From contig CP136069.1 in the NCBI GenBank assembly GCA_032622095.1, forward strand, positions 202,850,690 through 202,914,689: DNA of 64,000 bases. Reading direction: 5' to 3'. Both the position numbers and the translations under genes were made by a program. This document shows, one piece after another, positions 32,358-43,756 of the stretch. Below the pieces are notes generated by a model. The model was not told where the DNA came from. It ran no database searches and saw only the letters and a list, made by a program, of their open reading frames with translations. Origin of the DNA: Siphonodentalium dalli (Eukaryota; Mollusca; Scaphopoda; Gadilida; Siphonodentaliidae). Position 1 is the stretch's first letter; each line of letters begins with the position of its first letter.

Positions 32358-34140
32358 ATCCAAAATGACGTCAGAAACCGTGTCATGTCGTCTTCATTTT
32401 CGTTTTCATTAAGCTAACCAACGAAACTGGTCTAAATGAAATGAATAGGCCTAAATCGCATGTGAATTCTTCGTAAGTTGTGAAGTAGCTTCAATCTGAG
32501 TGAGGTTCGGGATTCTGATGAATATAACTTCACAATGAAATGGAACGAAGCGGAACAGGAAAATGACGAATTGATTAATTCTGCTATTAATACCTGCAAT
32601 GAATGTGCATACATTTCACCATCACATGCTATAGATCAACCAAATAAAAAATCTAAATTTTCAATATTCAGCCTCAACTGTCGAAGTATTAACGCGAATT
32701 TCGATTCATTGTGTAATCTCCTGTGCGACTTAAAGTCGAATAATAATTCATTCGACGTCATAGCTGTAACGGAAACATTCAAAATACGTCAAGCATCACA
32801 CTTTCAAATACCGGGATATCACCCTATGGAATTAAAGTGTAGAGCTGACAACGATGATGGCAGAGGTGGTGTGTGCCTTTACATAAAAGAATATATCAAT
32901 CCACTATAAAAATCGACCCGACCTTAGTGAATTTATTCCACACGTGATAGACACAATATTCGTGGAAATTAACCCAGGAAAAAATGACTCTCGGATAATC
33001 GGCTGCGTTTACAGACCAAATACCGCACCAAAGGCTAACATTGATCAATTTTTTTAAAAATTCTGCGATATTCTAGAAAAAATTAATAACCACAAATCAT
33101 ATATATCAGGAGACTTTAATATTGACCTCCTCAATTTCAACTCGCTTACAAAAACGAATGATTTCATAAATAACATTTTCACAAGAGGATTCGTGCCAAG
33201 GATAACTAAACCCACTCGAATGACTGATCATTCAGCAACTCTTATCGATAATATATATACCAATAATCTACAAGGCGAATGTAAATCTGGTATAATCACA
33301 TGCGATGTATCCGATCACTTCGGCATATTTTATTCAGAATCTAACCAAAAGAGACAAAACAGCCCCAATAATAATGAAACTATCACTAACCAAAGAAGTT
33401 TTAGTCCTAATAACATAATTAGATTCAAAAATCTTTTAAAATCTTGTACCTTTGACTCCGTCACATCTTGTAGAAATGTCGACCAAGCATATGACATCTT
33501 CTTAGATATCTATATGAATGCATATGAACTAGCTTTCCCCATCAAAGGTCGACATATACCCAAAAGATTCATAAAACGCGAACCTTGGATGACATCTGGA
33601 TTGATTAAGTCAAGTATTGTTAAGAACCAGCTATATTTACGCAAATTGAATAAACCCACGGAAACGAACGTAAATAAATATTTGAGTTATCGTACCTTAT
33701 ATAATAAACTAATCAGAAGGAGTAAAAATATATACTATACAAATATTCTAGAAGTAAATAAAAATAACTTAAAGAAAACATGGGAAATACTTAAGGGTGC
33801 ATTGAAGATAAATGGAAACACAAATAATAACACAAAGACCATTACTGAAAACGGAATAGAACTTGAAAATTCCAAACTCATATCGGAAAAGTTCAATGAC
33901 TTTTTCTCAAAAATTGGGCGGGAAACCAGCCAACTTAATGAACATGAAAATGACTCACATTTTACAGATTTTCTTCAAAGTATCAAGGGACTTCAATGGT
34001 ATATCAACAAAACTTATCAAGGAAACAATTGAGGAGATAGCCCCAGCTTTATTGCATATTTTTAACTTTTCCTTAGAGCATGGAATAGTCCCTAACAAAA
34101 TGAAAATTTCTAAAGTAGTCCCGATCCCAAAAAATAATAC

Positions 34141-34205
34141 CACTTATCAATCAATCAATGAAGTTTATTGTCAATTAATGATTTACATAGACAATAAACT
34201 TGATT
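34141..34205. repeat. Small hairpin insertion in the LINE RT domain
   Basis: Between the RT phrases VVPIPK and NYRPIS an extra segment of about 60 bp carries AAGTTTATTGTC and its exact reverse complement GACAATAAACTT, 17 bp apart, bordered by ATCAATCAATCAATG and GATTGAAAT. It interrupts the conserved RT spacing and shifts the frame. Confidence 0.7.
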
Positions 34206-35387
34206 GAAATCTCCAACTACAGACCTATCAGCATTCTTCCAGCTATCTCGAAACTTCTCGAAAAAATAATGCATAAACGATTACTAGACTTCTTAAATGA
34301 ACAAACATACTCTATAAACACAAACACGGCTTCCGTCCTAATCATTCAACCTTCCATCCTGCATTACACCTCCTCGATCAAGTTGTCTCAAATAATGACA
34401 ACATGACAAGAGATTCCACTTTAGCTCTATTCCTCGACCTCTCAAAAGCATTTGACACGATAAATCACGATATTTTACTCCATAAACTAGACCACTATGA
34501 TATACGAGGCACAGCATACTCATGGCTTCGGAGCTATCTGCAAAATAGAAGGCAATATGTTGAACTCAATGGTACCAAATCTAAATTAACGGAAGTGACA
34601 TGTGGAGTGCCACAGGGTTCAATACTGGGACCGATAATTTTCTTAATTTACGTTAACGATATGTCCAATTCGACAACCATGGATATCATATCATACGCGG
34701 ATGATACGACTCTAGTAACTGGTGGAAAAAATGGCATCCTTGTAGAAAGTTATGTGAATAATGAGTTACGCAACATATTTGATTGGTGCTGTAGCAATAA
34801 GTTAGCGATCAATACTAAAAAAAAAAAACTATATACTAATACACCCAGAGAACAATGATGACAAATGGAACTTCATAAAGGTTTACTTAAATAATACGGA
34901 ACTAAATAAGATAGGAAATCTTGAGCACGAATCCTCCACAAAATTCTTAGGAATCCATATAGATGAAAACCTGACCTTTAAAAAACATGTGTCCTCAGTT
35001 TGTTCTAAAATGGTGAATGCCATATACCACACCAATAAAGTTAAACATTTCTTTCCTGGTAGCGCACTTAAAACATTATATTATGCTCTAATACAAAGCC
35101 ATCTTGTCTACGGTGTTCAAATTTGGGGACACGTCCCAGCGGTCAAAAAAAAATTCATGCTTCAAAAACGCGCGATACGAGTTTTATGTAATAAGAAATA
35201 TAGAAGCCACACAGAACCTCTTTTTAAAAAAGAAAATCTACGACATCCACAAAGTACAAGCGCCTGTTTTCATGCCTGATTGGTATTATATGCGCTTAAT
35301 AGAATCATTCACCGACATGTTTACGAAACGCAAAACCGGACCAGACACCCGGAAAAAGCACCCACTATTTAAAAAAAAAAACAAGAA

Positions 35388-35643
35388 CATCTTGGTCCCA
35401 ACAACTACCATTACATTCTTATCCAACCATCTGGAACAACTTAGATAAAATCCAGTGTTAAAATCGGGTGACTTCCAGGTCCATGCGTATTGTGTATATA
35501 GCAATCTGGTGACTGATCGGGATCCAGTCAGTATGCTGGAAACTGTGGTTTGATGTCGGGGAGGATGAGATATCACCATGGACATCTTGGTCCCAACAAC
35601 TACCATTTCATTCTTACCCAACTATATGGAACAACTTAGATAA
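35388..35643 (+). repeat. About 194-bp direct duplication at LINE 3' region
   Basis: CATCTTGGTCCCAACAACTA CCATT plus GGAACAACTTAGATAA occur at 35388-35448 and again at 35582-35643. The second copy continues into the normal LINE C-terminal coding. The intervening 130 bp is unlike the LINE. Confidence 0.8.
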
Positions 35644-36112
35644 CGAATTTACATCATACCAATCCAGGCACACATTCAAACGGCGTTTACATGCCGATTG
35701 CATTAAAAAATATGCTGCAACAATTAAATGCAACAATCAAAGATGTCCCGACTGTGTGGTAGCTCGTCAATAAGTGACTTCCCCTATATCGCAATCCACA
35801 ACCTCACTCAACACATTCCTACTCGACTTTCAAGGAACATCCCACTGACAAGAAAGAGACAAACCATCGAGTAACCAATAATCGATTTATCAAGACGTAT
35901 ACCCTCCATGCATATAATCCAGTTAAATGCAACCATTGTGAGATACATAATTATTTAGCCGTGCATTGTACAATGAATCCTGACCGCCTATCGTAACATC
36001 CATCTTTTCATCTTTAAGGGGGCGGCAGTAAGACAGTCTAGCCTGACTATGCCACCCCCTCGAATATACAATGTGTATATTGAAATAAAATATCCTATCC
36101 TATCCTATCCTT

Positions 36113-36916
36113 CCCAATTCCGTGTTTTTTTTTTGCAATCTCCACCCTGTTACTAACCGGAAGTCACGTAACAATTTCTCCACAATACATACCCGCGATC
36201 TTAGAAAAATCACTGATGGATATAGAAAAAAAGATATGACGTCATTCACCTGCGCGTAAGGTATAAACAACCACCTGGTGGTTGCTATAAATGTCTTGTC
36301 AATGCCAAATCTGACCCAAGAAGCTAGTTTGACTATATCGATGTGAACCAGTTTTTGACTACCTGTTTCTATTATTAGCCGCGATATGCCCAGCGCCTGA
36401 CATGATGCTAAATCTCAACCAATCAGGTCGACATTACTTAGAGCTCCGCCCATTGAGATGATTGTCCCATTGAATTATAGAATGGGTGGCGTGCATACAA
36501 CACAGGGCACGGGTATGTGAATGAGTTTGTCGATAAGACACTTGTGTCATCGCGGAACGATACACACATACATGGACAAATCACATACAGAACAATTTAA
36601 ATGACAATTGATTTTGAATGTTGTGATGGTAACGTCGCCGTTGTATTATACGCGCTGTGTGTTCAAGGGCATTGATTGAGGGCATATTTTCTGTATTTCG
36701 AAAAGTCTCATTCAGTTGTCAACAACAATTTTCTCGAGACAAATTACATATAGGCAGAGTCAAACTCAGCTGTCTATATTGCCAAGCCTGTCGGGTTTTG
36801 ATCAGCATAGGACAGACATTATCTCAGTTGTGAATAATATTTTCTCAAGAAGCATATATTCCATAGGAAGATTCAATCATACATATAACATTGTGACCAT
36901 CTAGACAGTTAAGAGT
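36113..36916 (+). other. GPCR upstream region, no repeat recognised
   Basis: About 800 bp between the LINE tail and the GPCR start codon, without obvious repeats or an upstream coding exon. A promoter is expected here but I see no decisive TATA or initiator element. Confidence 0.4.
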
Positions 36917-38062
36917 ATGAACCACACGGAGGCTCAAACGGGGAACACCAGTATTTTGAATGCGACAAGTAATACTTCGTCCACAATACCAGCAGCCCTC
37001 CATGGCACTACCGACGTACTCACGGAGGACACCATTATAAAATGGATTTCCATTGTATTCACACCTGTAATTTTCCTGTTCGGTGTGGTCGGTAACATCC
37101 TTACGGTCATCGTTCTCAGTCGAGGGAATTGGAATCACGGAACCATGCCGATATATCTCATAACCCTGGCCGTCACAGACACGGCCTTGCTGATTGTCGG
37201 TCTGTTGCGGCTGTGGCTTATTGCTGTGCTTCAACTTGATATCAGATCCACTTCCAACCTTTTTTGCAAAACTCATATCTTCGTGACAATCGTCCTGATT
37301 TATTTCTCCTGTTGGATAGTAATTTCCATAACAATTGAGAGAACTATAGCGATCGTTTTCCCATTTGGATGGAAGTGCACGCGCAAGAAAGCTAAGCTGA
37401 CATTATTGTTTCTTGGAATATTTGTTTGCGGAATCAGCGGACATTACCTATATGGATTCACTCTAACTGAAACGGGACTGTGCGTACCAGTTTACACGCA
37501 TGACTATTACTTATTTTTCATGCGGATTTGGTCCTGGATAGACATGGCAGTAACATCTATCGCTCCTACGTCCGTTCTCGTTGCCACCAACACCGCCATG
37601 ATTTGGCAGATTAGACGAAGCAATAGGAATTTATCAGAATTCGAGTCTCGTACACGAGGTAACAACGGGGAGACAGGTCGCTCATCTTCAAAAACAACGA
37701 AAATACTCATCGTACTGAGCGCAACATATATCATAACCACATTTCCTGCAAATATTGTATTGTTGGTTAACAGCCATTTGCCGGAATCCATTGACAAGGC
37801 GTCCTATGCGAAATTCTCTCTAGTATTCAATATCACAGAGTTACTTTTTTATTGTAACAATGCTGTTAATTTCTATCTTTACTGTTTGAGTGGATCGGCT
37901 TTCAAACGACAACTTTCAGGAATATTTCCATGCCACTGTATACACCATGGGCTACATAGTGGGTTACATCATGATATACAACAAATAGCCGAACGTCCAC
38001 AAACATCTAGTTCGAAGCCAGTGATTGTACTTTCGATCATAGGACACCAACAAGCTGTATAA
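36917..38062 (+). CDS. Class A (rhodopsin-like) GPCR, intronless, complete
   Basis: A 381-residue seven-transmembrane receptor, probably for a neuropeptide, at the plasma membrane. The N-terminus has four N-glycosylation sequons (N2, N10, N15, N19) and no cleavable signal peptide is evident. TM1 carries GN (59-60), TM2 LAVTD (84-88, Asp 2.50) and TM3 begins at Cys117, which should pair with Cys189 in ECL2. The DRY motif is ERT (141-143). TM5 has Pro217. TM6 is atypical: YIITTFPAN (271-279) keeps the Pro but lacks the usual CWxP Trp. TM7 has NFYLY (318-322) in place of NPxxY. Cys336-338 region could be palmitoylated. The NFxLY variant and single exon recall the expanded FMRFamide/TRH-receptor-like GPCR groups of lophotrochozoans (inference); the ligand is unknown. 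The start was chosen as the first ATG after in-frame stops, and it puts the sequons at the N-terminus. It sits between a LINE tail and a MITE. Confidence 0.93.
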   Translation: MNHTEAQTGNTSILNATSNTSSTIPAALHGTTDVLTEDTIIKWISIVFTPVIFLFGVVGNILTVIVLSRGNWNHGTMPIYLITLAVTDTALLIVGLLRLWLIAVLQLDIRSTSNLFCKTHIFVTIVLIYFSCWIVISITIERTIAIVFPFGWKCTRKKAKLTLLFLGIFVCGISGHYLYGFTLTETGLCVPVYTHDYYLFFMRIWSWIDMAVTSIAPTSVLVATNTAMIWQIRRSNRNLSEFESRTRGNNGETGRSSSKTTKILIVLSATYIITTFPANIVLLVNSHLPESIDKASYAKFSLVFNITELLFYCNNAVNFYLYCLSGSAFKRQLSGIFPCHCIHHGLHSGLHHDIQQIAERPQTSSSKPVIVLSIIGHQQAV

Positions 38063-38285
38063 ATTATGACGTCTGCACTGTATATATATCAGCATTGTGC
38101 AATCTCATTCGAGGTACTCGGTGACAATTATAATGTTCGTGTACAGAATGAAAGAATAGAAGTTATGCATATGGGTCAGGACTAGTGAGTGTGTTATGTT
38201 ACAGGACATGCTGATGTGACTTCTGCCGCTATACAATCGACACTAGCAACATTTACTATGGGAGTCAATACGACTTGTCAACACC

Positions 38286-39431
38286 TAAGGGTACGTTCAT
38301 GCGCTCGCAAATTTTCCAGGCATTTTGTTGCAGGCATTTCGGTATGTGTCAGAAACCGAATGCAAAAATATTTATCAAAGCATCTGTACCACAGCTAACT
38401 ACATGATACCACAGCTAACTACATGATACCATAGCTAACTACATGATACCACAGCTAACTACATGATAACACAGCTAACTATATGATACCACAGCTAACT
38501 ACATGATAACACAGCTAACTATATGATACCACAGCTAACTACATGATACCATAGCTAACTACATGATACCACAGCTAACTATATGATACCACAGCTAACT
38601 ACATGATACCACAGCTAACTACATGATACCACAGCTAACTATATGATACCACAGCTAACTACATGATAACACAGCTAACTACATGATACCACAGCTAACT
38701 ACATGATACCACAGCTAACTGCATGATACCACAGCTAACTATATGATACCACAGCTAACTACATGATACCACAGCTAACTACATGATACCACAGCTAACT
38801 ATATGATACCACAGCTCACTATATGATACCACAGCTAACTACATGATACCACAGCTAACTATATGATACCACAGCTCACTATATGATACCACAGCTAACT
38901 ACATGATACCACAGCTAACTATATGATACCACAGCTCACTATATGATACCACAGCTAACTACATGATACCACAGCTAACTACATGATACCACAGCTACCT
39001 ACATGATACCACAGCTCACTACATGATACCACAGCTAACTACATGATACCACAGCTAACTACATGATACCACAGCTAACTACATGATACCACAGCTAACT
39101 ACATGATACCACAGCTAACTACATGATACCACAGCTAACTACATGAGAAGTAAAAACTATGTAGTTCCACTAGTAGCGATGCTATCGAAATTTGCCTGTT
39201 CACCATGCATAATATCTCACAAGAATAAAATATACAGGTATTTTCAGCAATGTGTTAGTAGCACCGTTACATTTGGAACTATACCGAATTTTACTTTTCA
39301 TGTCGTTAGCTTTGGTAAATATGCATGTTACATTTATGTTGTCGTTCATATTCTGGCACCATATGGTTTTCTATGAGAAATTGCCTGCAAAACATGCCGT
39401 GCAAACTTGCCAGTGTATGAACGCACCCTAA
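38286..39431 (-). mobile_element. MITE family M, copy 2, swollen by a 20-bp minisatellite
   Basis: Ends TAAGGGTACGTTCATGC and GTATGAACGCACCCTAA are inverted repeats that extend inward over GCAAATTT.CCAGGCATTTTG. Apart from the minisatellite it aligns in reverse with 16226-17826. It begins about 220 bp after the GPCR stop. Confidence 0.85.
38387..39147. repeat. 20-bp minisatellite, about 38 copies
   Basis: The unit is CTAACTACATGATACCACAG. Variants are ATATG for ACATG, TCACT for TAACT, and ATAAC for ATACC. A 60-bp super-period (AACTATATG / AACTACATG / TCACTATATG) recurs at 38800-38950. The single-copy ancestor of the unit is visible in the other family M element (AGTTAGCTATTATATGGTAC near 17692). 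Confidence 0.97.
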
Positions 39432-39499
39432 CCAACAAAACGGTGAGATCTCTGTTGTGACTGTCGACGGCGTCAACGCAACGTATTTTATTTACGTTA

Positions 39500-39600
39500 T
39501 GCTTTCGAGCGATGTATAATAACTATTGTTTCATTGCGTAAAACGCGAGAAGATTGAGCTTATATCTCTGTTTCTGTTCCTGTTACTCGGACTAGTCAAT
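39500..39600 (+). repeat. Left copy of ~100-bp direct repeat flanking a MITE complex
   Basis: GCTTTCGAGCGATGTATAAT, TATTGTTTCATTG.GTAAAAC, GAGCTTATATCTCTG and TGTTCCTGTTACTCGGA are repeated at 40627-40735, on the other side of the nested MITEs. Confidence 0.75.
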
Positions 39601-39644
39601 CCCCTTAGATATTAAACATTAATATTAATATTAAAGACCCTGTG

Positions 39645-40626
39645 CCAAAGCATTCTCTTTTATATGCGATTCGATCATAGGTCGCCTCGCATATATAAGA
39701 GAATTCATTGGCCTAACAATTTTTAATCATTTTTTTATTATTATTTTTGTTTACATTCTTTAACAATTTTTATCATTTTTTATCATTTTTCTTTCATTCT
39801 TTATCAATTTTTATCATTTTTTCTTACATTCTTTAACAATTTTTATAATGTTTTATATAGAGGATCTCACATGAGTTACTATTTTATACGGAATTTATCA
39901 ACCGAGTTCACTAAATTCGATTTGAGCCGAGGTTTACCGAGGCTCAAATAGAATTTAGAGGACGAGGTTGATAAATTACGTATAAAATAGGACGAGTGTG
40001 AGATACCTTTTATCACATGATCAAATAAACCCGAAGCAACGCGAAATATTCATCGAAAACAACAATCATAAACTACAGCGATCGCAAGTTATTTGAAGAA
40101 CGCCGTGACGTCATCGCACGCGCTGATATTAAACGTGTCTATTACCGATAATTATGAAACTGCTTTTATGGCCAAATTATGTGATAACATTATTTATCAC
40201 TTGATTAGCACTATTTTCCGATGTAATATTCGAGCGTAATAGACACGTGTAATATCGTCGCGTGCAATGACGTTACGCTGCTCTTTGGGACAATGATCGC
40301 TGGCTGCAGTTAATTGTTGTTTTCGATAAAAAATTTAGCGATTATATGATCATGTGATAAAAAGTATCTCAAACTCGTTCTATTTTATACGTAATTTATC
40401 AACCTCGTCCACTAAATTCTATTTGAGCCTCGGTAAACCTCGGCTCAAATCGAATTTAGTGAACTCGGTTGATAAATTCCGTATAAAATAGTAACTCGTT
40501 TAAGATCCTCTATTTCTTACATTCTTTGACAATTTTTTTAATTTTTTTCTAAAAATTTCTTACATTTTTTAAATATTATAAAAAATAATAAAAACTTTGT
40601 TAGGCCAATTAAATGCATTCTCTTAT
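39645..40626 (+). mobile_element. Hairpin-module MITE interrupted by a foldback MITE
   Basis: The left 67-nt hairpin (39645-39711) with CCCTGTG outside is followed by a T-rich spacer. The spacer is interrupted at 39858 and resumes after 40512. The right hairpin survives only as its first 22 nt (40605-40626). The order shows that the foldback inserted into the spacer of an existing hairpin element. Confidence 0.75.
39858..40512. mobile_element. CRE-MITE, complete foldback of two ~330-bp halves
   Basis: The ends TAGAGGATCT and AAGATCCTCTA are inverted. Each half contains, in mirror order, a TTTATACG.AATTTATCAAC stretch, ACTAAATTCGATTTGAGCCG / CGGCTCAAATCGAATTTAGT, GATCATGTGATAA and, in the left half, GTGACGTCATCGC. 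The halves meet near 40185 at TTATGTGATAACATTATTTA. Nested inside the palindrome is a smaller one: the Tyr-free AT/CG-rich stems at 39890-39980 and 40385-40480 each fold on themselves. Confidence 0.85.
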
Positions 40627-40831
40627 GCTTTCGAACAATGTATAATAAGTATTGTTTCATTGTGTAAAACGCGAGATAATTGAGCTTATATCTCTGGTCA
40701 TGTTCCTGTTACTCGGAATAGTCACGCTGTTACTCGGAATAGTCACGCTGTTACTCGGAATAGTCACGCTGTTACTCGGAAGCTGTTTCCTGTTCCTGGT
40801 ACCGTTCCTGTTTCTAGAAATAGTCAATACA
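40627..40831 (+). repeat. Right copy of flanking repeat, with 21-bp unit repeated 4 times
   Basis: Second copy of the 39500 repeat. Its end CTGTTACTCGGAATAGTCACG has expanded to about four tandem copies between 40707 and 40780. Confidence 0.85.
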
Positions 40832-41221
40832 TGTAACGCCATGATTTGTGGGTAGGTAATATATTAAGGGTGTAACGCCATGATTTGTGGGTAGGTAATA
40901 TATTAAGGGTGTAACGCCATGATTTGTGGGTAGGTAATATATTAAGGGTGTAACGCCATGATTTGTGGGTAGGTAATATATTAAGGGTGTAACGCCATGA
41001 TTTGTGGGTAGGTAATATATTAAGGGTGTAACGCCATGATTTGTGGGTAGGTAATATATTAAGGGTGTAACGCCATGATTTGTGGGTAGGTAATATATTA
41101 AGGGTGTAACGCCATGATTTGTGGGTAGGTAATATATTAAGGGTGTAACGCCATGATTTGTGGGTAGGTAATATATTAAGGGTGTAACGCCATGATTTGT
41201 GGGTAGGTAATATATTAAGGG
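40832..41221. repeat. 39-bp minisatellite, ten identical copies
   Basis: The unit is TGTAACGCCATGATTTGTGG GTAGGTAATATATTAAGGG. All ten copies appear identical by eye, so the expansion is very recent, or an assembly artefact of copy number. Confidence 0.97.
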
Positions 41222-42499
41222 TGATGAGGCAACAAACGGATTATCGCTTATGTTGAGTTATCTCCTCCGAAAAGAGGACTGATATGGAGTGTATATATAT
41301 AAGGAGAGCGAAGGGCAAGATGCCAAGTTGAAGAGGAAATACTGATAATGCTGAACTGATGAATCTGCTGAGGTCGGAGAAGGACAGAGGGTGGTGAGAA
41401 AGAGGGAGAGAGCGTTTGAAAGAGAAAGCGCGTGAGTTACTATACTGGCGTGTAGTTATAAATGTTCAAAGTGACACAAAAACTTGCTTCTCGAGGTTCT
41501 AGGTTAACCTTGGACAGAAATAGGCAGAATAAAATAAACAAACGTGTACACAGTTTTAAATATGATTAGTGTCGATATTGATCTATTTGACCCAAGTTGG
41601 TCGCCAAAACTCACAATTATAACATTTGACAAATGTTTATATTCTCAAATGGCATTTAGCAAAGGAGGTGGATATATTCGCCCAAAATAAATTAAATACT
41701 ATTATAATGTTAAGGTATGTTGTGACTATGGTTGAACAAGAATTGTTTTTTTTATAACCGAGAATATATCAGAATGGATTTTAGAAACCTAACATGAAAT
41801 TGTCCAATATAATTTAAGTGATTGTGCTGATTGCGATGTATCGTTCTTTCAGTAATATATAATTGTTTCACATCGCGAAGTTGTCACTAACTGTTAACGG
41901 GCGGAAGAAAGATCGCACAGATGGTTAATTTCACCGGGAAATTACTTCACTGCGTGTCGAAACCACCGAATCAGGGAAAGCAACTTATAAACGTGCCCTG
42001 ATACAAATAATGTTACATTCCCTGTGACGGGATCGTAAATACGCGCACATCTGGATGTGAACCAATTTTCTGGACGGCTCAATACACGTTGGCCTATAAT
42101 GTGCCGTGCATCTTACCGTCTGTGCCACCGAGTTGCCTCATAAGTTAAGGAAATAGATGAACATGCAGAAAGTAGTCAACCCTGAGTACTGTTCTCAAAC
42201 AGTTCTCTGGTGGAAAAAATGAGTGTTTAAAGTATAAGTACAGTTGTTTTTAATTTCGATGATATAAGAGCATATTATTAAGAAAAATTAATAAGAATAG
42301 ATTTGGTGATATTTTGTTCTCTCCTTAAAACAGGCCGAAAATAAATAAAGTTATGAACTTCGCTATTTTTACCCGATTTCAACATGATTTATATTCCATT
42401 TCGAACACGCAACGTGGTATATAGCATCGCATATTTTCAGTTTAACATAAATACTGTCCATGGCCATAACCTTTTTCCAGCTCTTTAGCCTTATCATAT
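41222..42499. other. No gene recognised
   Basis: No exon or repeat I can support in 1.3 kb. The minus-strand frame at 42369-42572 overlaps a dispersed repeat. Confidence 0.4.
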
Positions 42500-42705
42500 C
42501 AGCAAGGAACGCTCTTTTTTGCTCCATACTGTACACATGACCGTTTTTTTTTGTTTTTTTTTTATAACCCAAACACCGTGTTCAAAGTTGTATTGTATTA
42601 CTTCAATGAGTCTTTCTGTAACATATAATGCTCGTAGAAAGGTAGTAGTTCAAGTATTTATCGACCTATTTCGATACCGGGAAAAATTCAAAAGCGGATA
42701 ATATT
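42500..42705 (+). repeat. Dispersed repeat DR2, copy 1
   Basis: GAACGCTCTTTT.TG.TCCAT, CACCGTGTTCAAAGTTGT, CTTCAATGAGT, GCTCGTAGAAAGGTAGT and TATCGACCTATTTCGAT.CCG are shared with 58625-58785 and, in reverse, with about 63395-63560. Confidence 0.75.
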
Positions 42706-43008
42706 GGGCCCGAGGAAAACAGCCCTATTAATTACCGTCGGCATTCAGCTAAGCAGGGTCAAATCCGGTGCAAAAATAAATATCGTCAGCCATTTTCAGC
42801 CGAATCAAATTTCAGATGCTGCCGATGTTTATCTGAAGTTTAGTACCAAATAGAATAAAATTGTTGCAGGAATTGTATTATTGCAGAGTTATGCCAAGTC
42901 TGCATGGAACAAACAAAAACCACCACAGAACACTACCATGAACGTGGCTACTAAAACCCTGAATAAATGTATCTTTAACTATAGCTAAGGTCAGACCTTT
43001 CTAGATTG
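42706..43008. other. No gene recognised
   Basis: Spacer between repeat DR2 and the 43-kb MITE; nothing supported. Confidence 0.4.
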
Positions 43009-43744
43009 TATACCTTACTCGTATTTAAATTCGCGCAGTACTATCTTTCGCGCACCCATCAATGCGCGAATTTAAAACTGAGCGAAAAATAATACGACTC
43101 ATAAGTTTATACCAAAGGAATATAAGAGGTTATTTTAGATAGAAATAGACAATTATATTTACATGCGGGGAAACGAATCTTAACGACATTGTCCATATGT
43201 ATAGGCTACACGTAAAGCTTTTAATCATGGTTCGATCTTTCGTGTTTAAATGATTCTAAGAAATACAATTATTGTAGCCTGGAGGTGCAGGAAAGCACTC
43301 TTTCACAACCATGCATGGGGTGACACTGTGGTCAAACAATCTGAATTAGTTATGCATTCAAAACACGCAACCAAGAGTTGATTCTTTCTGAAGTCAGCAA
43401 GTCAAGTCATGTTCATGCAGTTCCAGGATGTCCATAAATATTTATTAAATATCAGCATGATAAATTGTACCATACATGCATATAAGCGCGCATCTTCACA
43501 ATGAAATGGTGAAGCAGTTGTGTTATATTCGGTGTATATTTTTTTCGAGGTTGTCTTTATATATACATCATTAGTATATCATTATTGATAATTAAGAACT
43601 GAAACTGTCATCAGATACAAGACATTTACGAACATATTTCTGTCAGTTTTGAATTCGCGCACCAGGGTGCGCGAATTCAAAGTGCGCGAATTCAAAACTG
43701 AGCGAAATATAGTACTGTGCGAATTTAAATACGAGTAAGGTATA
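43009..43744. mobile_element. MITE with ~45-bp TIR (TATACCTTACTCGTATTTAA)
   Basis: The left end TATACCTTACTCGTATTTAA ATTCGCGCAGTACTAT is matched by the right end ATAGTACTGTGCGAATTTAA ATACGAGTAAGGTATA. Internal GCGCGAATT...AAAACTGAGCGAAA motifs occur on both sides. If TA is the duplicated target, Tc1/mariner relationship is possible. There is no transposase. The 0.6-kb interior is unique in this window. Confidence 0.8.
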
Positions 43745-43756
43745 CATCATGGTCAT

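Larger units (their letters stand above)
32400..36112 (+). pseudogene. Decayed LINE with EN and RT domains, (TATCC)n 3' tail
   Basis: Plus-strand non-LTR retrotransposon of a different family from the 21.6-kb element. AP-endonuclease pieces: FSLNCRSINANFDSL and VIAVTETF (32535-32909), YISGDFNIDLLNF near 33100, then CDVSDHFGIFY (within 33193-34032). RT pieces: YRPISILPAISKLLEKIM (34200-34290), ALFLDLSKAFDTINHDILL, GVPQGSILGPIIFLIYVNDM and ISYADDTTLV (34403-34858), then FLGIHIDENLTFKKHV and LKTLYYALIQSHLVYGVQIW in further frames. Frameshifts and stops (for example near 32909, 33055, 34030, 34850 and 35230), a small insertion at about 34141-34205 and a ~194-bp duplication at 35388-35643 make it dead. 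The 3' end is TATCCTATCCTATCCTATCC at 36091-36110 after AATAAAATA. Confidence 0.9.

Noticed and set aside
38387-39147. CRISPR-like appearance of regular short repeats
   Set aside because: Units are contiguous with no unique spacers and lie within a eukaryotic MITE; the same holds for the 39-bp array at 40832.
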